A DNA stretch of 64,000 nucleotides, from NCBI RefSeq assembly GCF_949987515.2, contig NC_082689.1, forward strand, positions 64,541,746-64,605,745, in the 5' to 3' direction. Positions 59,480 to 64,000 of the stretch are shown here, one piece after another; the stretch's first letter is position 1; every line of letters begins with the position of its first letter. This DNA comes from Delphinus delphis. Lineage: Eukaryota; Chordata; Mammalia; Artiodactyla; Delphinidae. The translations under genes and the position numbers were made by a program. The notes under the pieces are model-generated. The model saw only the letters and a program-made list of their open reading frames with translations, was not told where the DNA came from and did not search any database.

Positions 59480-60375
59480 AATGAAACAAATTAATAGTAG
59501 AGAAAGTTGAAAATATGGACAAGAAGACAAAGCTAAGTCCTAATAAAATAGCAACTACAATATATGTAAATGACATAAAACAAAAAGATATAGGAACTAT
59601 AATATTAATAGAATTGAAAAAGATATCAGGCAAATATGAACCCACAAAAATCTCCAGTAATATTACCATTTGAAAATTTAGAATTTAAGGCAAAAAGTAC
59701 AGTACAAAGAAAGATGTTTATGTACTTTAAAAATGAGTGATAGAAGTGAGAGAGTGGCATGGACATATATATACTACCAAATGTAAAACAGACAGCTAGT
59801 GGGAAGCAGCCACATAGCACAGAGAGATCAGCTCGGTGCTTTGTGACCACCTAGAGGGGTGGGATAGGGAGGGTGGGAGAGAGACGCAAGAGGGAGGAGA
59901 TATGGGGATATATGTATATGTATAGCTGATTCACTATGTTATAAAGCAGAAACTAACACACCACTGTAAAGCAATTATACTCCAATAAAGATGTTTAAAA
60001 AAATTTTTAAAAATGAGCGATAAATAAGATGCATTCATCATAAACACATACGCATCCAACAATACAACTTCAAAATATAAAAGGGTTAACTAACAAAACA
60101 AATGAAATGTAGTGATAAATAAAAAATTTGGATCGAAAATTTTATCATGCCGCTCTCAGAAAATGTAGGTCATGCAAAAAAATGCAGTGATATAGAAAAC
60201 CTCAACCAAACAACTTCGCAACCATTGCTAGGTTTAAGCCAGAAGACACATATTAAATTCTGTCTCTCAAATCAGAATACACAATCTGTTAAAGCACACA
60301 TAAAAAACTAACAATATTGGCCATTTAATAGGTCAAAAAGAAACCTCAGTAAGTTCCAAAGGCTGAATATAATGC
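59480..60375 (+). mobile_element. Ancient L1/HAL1 ORF2 endonuclease region, split by a young L1 3' end
   Basis: After 60012, text such as CATACGCATCCAACAATAC, TCAAAATATAAAAGGGTTAAC, AGTTCCAAAGGCTGAATATAA and a TACACAATCTGTTAAAGCAC block parallels the endonuclease-coding part of L1 (compare 41630-41960). The left part (59480-59735) is A-rich and less certain. A young L1 3' UTR is inserted at 59743-60005. Confidence 0.5.
59743..60005 (+). mobile_element. 5'-truncated young LINE-1, 3' UTR only
   Basis: GAAGTGAGAGAGTGGCATGG to ACTCCAATAAAGATG and an A-rich tail, homologous to 45430-45690. Target duplication TTTAAAAATGAGTGATA / TTTAAAAATGAGCGATA (59726-59742, 60006-60022) with one mismatch. Confidence 0.94.
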
Positions 60376-60469
60376 TAACTATATTCTCCAATTTTTTTTC
60401 TATTCCCATCTATTCTGTTTTTCTCCTCTCCCTCTGTCCCTCCATCCCTCCTACCCTCATTCTATCTGT

Positions 60470-61625
60470 AAGTTTTATTCTGGAACAATCTACATATAGA
60501 AAAGAGCACAAATCACAATTGTACGCTCAGTTAAGGTTCACAAAATGAACAAATCAGTGCAACCAGTCTTCCAAACAAGAAATAGAATGTTACCAGAATC
60601 CAAAAAGCCCCTTTCTTGCCCTTTTCTAGATCTCACCCTTCTGCAAGGAATATCCTGATTTCTCATACAATAGATGGAATCATATAACATGTACCTTTTT
60701 GAATGATGTCTTTTGTTCAACATTAAGCTATGAGATCCAGCCAGTCTGTAGCTTTCTCATTTTTTTCTTTCATTTTCTTCTCATATTTGTAAAGTATTTC
60801 AATATACCACAATATATTCACAGACATTTGAGTTCTTTATAGCTATTTCCAGATCCAATGTTTCCACAGAATATATTTTTGTACATGCCTTTTGGTGAGG
60901 AGATGTATACATTTCTTTTGGCTATATACTAGGTATGCAATTGCTGGGTTATAAGGTATGCCTATGGTAAACTTAAGTAAATAAATCTAAACAGTTTTCC
61001 AAAGTGGTTGTACCAGTCTACACACTTATTACCGATGTATGAGAGTTTCGGTTGCTTCATAGCCTTGCCAACACTTGGTGTGGTTTTTCTCTTTATAGTA
61101 GCCATGTGGTAAGTATGCATGGTATTATGTTGCAAATTCAATTTTTGTTTCTATAATACAGTTGAACATATTTTCAAATTTTCTATTGTTTACTTGGGAT
61201 ATGCTTTTCGCAAAGGGCATGTTTAAGACTTTTGCCCACTTCTATATTTGACTGTCCGTGTTTTGATTATCAATTTGCAGAAATTCTTCACATATTCTGG
61301 ATATAAGTCCCTAACTAGGTAAAGGTATTGCAAATATATTCTGCAATTCTATGGTTGGGTTTTTTCACTACTTAAAAGATATCATTTGATGATCAAAAAT
61401 TTGTAGTTAAAATGTAACTTACTTTACTTCTTTATTTTTCATTTTTTTCTAAATGGTTAGTGCTTTTTATATGCAATTTATCTTTGCCAACAACATGTCA
61501 TAAAAAGTTTCCCCTATGATTTCTTTTTAAAAGTCTTATTGTTTTGCCTTTCATATTTATTTCTAAAATCCATCTGGAGTTGCTATTTGTATATGCTATA
61601 AGGTAGAGTCAATCCACCTCTTTTT
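60470..61625 (-). mobile_element. Ancient L1M, 3' UTR and ORF2 C-terminal region, minus strand
   Basis: A long antisense old-L1 block: GATGGAATCATATAACATG, TTTTTGTACATGCCTTTTGG, CAATTGCTGGGTTATAAGG, CCAAAGTGGTTGTACCAG, GCCAACACTTGGTGTGG, CACATATTCTGGATATAAG and TAAAATCCATCTGGAGTTG, in the expected order. No open frame. It is among the longest single old repeats in the right third of the window. Confidence 0.8.
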
Positions 61626-62151
61626 TTTTTTAAACATAAATTTTCTGAAGTTGGGGTATAGCTTTAAGTATCACCTGTAGTTTCAAAGTTTAATAAATAC
61701 TGCATGATGCCACCAATATAAAATAACTTTAAAAAATAGCTGAAACCTAGAAATGATCTTATAAAATTTAGTATTTTTTGAACAATGACATGTTGTACTG
61801 TGTGGGACTGGAAATCAGGTGATCTTTCGTCTACCACAGCTGTCAAAATTGAAGCAAATCAATTTCTGGATATCATTCACCTCAGCCAAAAGGTGTGGGT
61901 TTTTTCTATTCACAGTCCCTGCTAAGATCTTTCCTCCTAGTTCTAACCTTTTCCCCCCTTGAATACTTTTATGCCATCCTCCTTAAAGGCAAGAAATTGC
62001 ACTGGATGCTCACTTTAAGTAATTATTTTTAAATATTTCAGTTATGTTTACACTTAACAAAATAAAACGATTTCCCCAAATACCATCCTTTCTTACATAA
62101 CAGCTGCCTTATTTCCCAATATTTATCTCTACTCATTTTCTTTCTTTCTTT
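61626..62151. other. No gene recognised
   Basis: Unassigned AT-rich DNA, T-run at its left end. Confidence 0.5.
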
Positions 62152-62153
62152 TA

Positions 62154-62485
62154 CAGTCATCCCTTGGTATCTACAGGGGATTGGTGCCAGGACTCCATTA
62201 GATCAGAAAATCAAAGTATGCTCAAGTCTCATATAAAATGGTGTAGTATTTGCATAATCTATGTACATCCTCCTATATATTTAAATCATCTCGAGATTAC
62301 TGATAATACCTAATACAGTGTAAATGCTATGTAAATACAATGTAAATGCTATGTAAATAGTTGCCTCTGCATCAAATTCAAGTTTTACTTTTTGGAACTT
62401 TTCACAATTTTTTTCCCCAAATATTTTCGAACTGAGCTTGGTTGAATCTGTGGATGTGAAATCTGCAGATACGAAGGGCCAACTG
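62154..62485 (+). mobile_element. MER2-like Tigger DNA transposon, ends intact
   Basis: A non-autonomous TcMar-Tigger element. The inverted ends are CAGTCATCCCTTGGTATC at 62154 and GATACGAAGGGCCAACTG ending at 62485, and TA target duplications lie on both sides (62152-62153, 62486-62487). The interior has AAAATGGTGTAGTATTTGC, AATCATCTCGAGATTACTG and GGTTGAATCTGTGGATG, as in MER2. It is about 332 bases, near the family length despite one internal deletion and one 22-bp duplication. Confidence 0.9.
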
Positions 62486-62536
62486 TACTTATCCATACGT
62501 GTTTACATACTTCATTTATTCAACGATAAGTTTTGA

Positions 62537-62640
62537 ATATGGGCATACCTTGTTTTATTGCACTTTGCTATTCTGAGCTCTTTACAAATTGAAGGTGATT
62601 CTCTCTATGTTATATTTACAAATTTGTGTGACTTGTTTTA
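62537..62640 (+). mobile_element. Tigger-type DNA transposon end fragment
   Basis: GGGCATACCTTGTTTTATTGC, ACTTTGCTATTCTGAGC and TTTACAAATTGAAGGTGA match the terminal text of a Tigger-group element (CATACCTCGTTTTATTGC type). The other end is not seen. Confidence 0.65.
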
Positions 62641-64000
62641 CTGTGATAGGCCCTTTATTGTGTGAATCAAACTACACAGTATGTTTAATATTGTACATTT
62701 CACATAAAAAGGGAAAGCACGAGGAATCTAATAATTATTTCTGTAGCTCTAAATATATATATGTGAAGTAAATCCTTTGATAATGTAACAAAGATGGTCA
62801 GATTGTCTTTATCTTGATCTCATCCTGCCTTTAACATGAACTTTTCAATGATTTCCTAATAAGGAATAATACTACCTCTGCCTCTGACCCATTCTGACCC
62901 AATAATAACACCCCAGGAAACTGGGCTTATTATAATTTAAAAAATGATTGCCATAATAAGAATAGCATTTGGAAAATAATTATTGCACTGTAACAGTTAA
63001 CATTAACAACCTTCAGATACTCAATATCCTTTAAGCATTCCTAATGTAATAAATTGGCTATATTTCAGATCACTAAAGGCATTATTAAAATATAATACTT
63101 TTATGTGATAATAATTATTTAACAATACTGAACAGGATAAAATATTTGCTCCTAATGTAACTGAAAGCTACTTTATACTTACAGATATTTTGATATCTGC
63201 ATTGAAAACTGGTTGCACCTCTAAGTCATCTGAGGAGTTCTTATTCTATAAAAATTATTATAGTGATAGAATGCTTACTTATCATGGCCAAAAGGACATA
63301 GTCATGAAATGCAGTCACTCAAAGGAATCCTTTCTAAGGAGTGGATCAAATGTACCTTTAGTAATAGCGGGCACAAAATGATTAAAACATTGACTTATTG
63401 ATATTCAGGATGTTTTTCCTGTGCTCATAACAGCAAAAATGAGTTTATAAATTACCTGTGTATGCAACACACATGGTTTGAAATCTGTTCTTTAACTGCC
63501 ACAAGCCAGTGGAAATAAAAGGACAGCAATTAAACAAGCATCCTAATTATCATAACCTCTGAGGAATACATGAACAGTGTGCCAGGAGGCATTCATTCGT
63601 TTTCATGCCAGGATGTGCTTTATTTAAGCATAGTACAAATCACCAAAGCATCTGAAATCTATGCTACAGTAGGACATTCTTGGTTACTGGAGAGAGAGGT
63701 CTTTGAGCACACTACACTGAGTGAAGAATGGCTGTGCCATCCAACATCAATTCTCACTACAAAAAGAGGACTTACATTACAGTGAACATATTTATATTGA
63801 CTGTGATGCATCTTCACAATTTCAAAATAATTAGTCAAGTTGGGCAAATCGGCCAAAACTACCAGGCAAACAAGTTGTATTGAACAGCAAAGAAACAAAA
63901 CAATGAAACAGAACAACCTATTAACTGAAAATTCTCCAGTTTAATACTTGAACAATCACTGATAGTCTGTTTTATTTTTTTCAACTCCGTGACAAAGTAC
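62641..64000. other. Unique-looking AT-rich DNA, no gene recognised
   Basis: About 1.36 kb to the window edge with no lineage-specific repeat. Frames at 63190-63381, 63570-63785 and 63659-63916 have no domain. Text near 63500-63560 (GACAGCAATTAAACAAGC, CCTAATTATCATAACC) has the AT-core motif richness of conserved non-coding DNA, but this is only an impression. Confidence 0.4.

Noticed and set aside
1..64000. CRISPR array, operon or prokaryotic-type system
   Set aside because: No regularly spaced identical repeats of CRISPR type. Repeat content and gene density are those of a mammalian nuclear genome.

Overview
This is a piece of a mammalian nuclear genome, most likely a cetacean (whale or dolphin). 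The main evidence is ten copies of a tRNA-derived SINE with a GGGCTTCCCTGGTGGC-type head, a GGTTCGTGCCCC-type B box and a CGGAGC..GGGCCCGTGAGCCATGG body. I recognise this as the CHR family of the cetacean/hippo/ruminant lineage. The short, well-preserved CHR type dominates here, which fits Cetacea; genus and species cannot be told from this window. LINE-1, L2, MIR, MaLR LTRs, hAT-Charlie and Tigger fossils fill in the usual mammalian background. No intact host protein-coding gene, rRNA, tRNA gene or CRISPR array was found. The window is intergenic or inside a very large intron.

Layout. 1-1478 holds the 5' half of an L1 on the minus strand that runs off the left edge. 1.6-18 kb is AT-rich DNA carrying five short CHR SINEs (all minus), one long CHR SINE (plus), a MaLR LTR nested in an old L1, an ERV-like LTR, MIR/L2/MER5A-type fossils and a 5'-truncated L1 with a perfect 19-bp target-site duplication. 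19-25 kb is old, decayed DNA with L1-like remnants and microsatellites. 25.1-25.9 kb is a dead C2H2 zinc-finger sequence whose two halves point in opposite directions. 27.9-32.7 kb is a stack in which two successive L1s landed at the same target site inside an older L1; the younger copy keeps an open reverse-transcriptase core. 34.7-35.8 kb carries a long L2 tail and a MIR.

37.2-47.1 kb is the richest structure. An old minus-strand L1 is split by a full-length, dead, plus-strand L1 of about 6.1 kb. The old L1 carries one CHR SINE in its 3' UTR and the young L1 carries two more, in ORF1 and ORF2. All insertions have visible target-site duplications, so their order can be read directly. 47-64 kb is quieter: L1 3'-end fragments, MIR/L2 pieces, a MER2-like Tigger transposon with intact ends and TA duplications, and a 9-kb stretch (about 50.6-59.7 kb) with no lineage-specific insertion. 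That stretch contains the only host-like coding candidate, a 59-codon ORF with a perfect Kozak start at 56126.

The annotated parts do not form a cooperating gene system. The CHR SINEs depend on L1 enzymes in trans (established for tRNA-derived SINEs with A-rich tails), and the target-site duplications and A-rich tails here fit that. I found no previously undescribed biological system. The observations most worth checking are the divergent zinc-finger pseudogene, the Kozak small ORF, the repeated use of one L1 target site, and the repeat-like units in the old L1 5' UTR.
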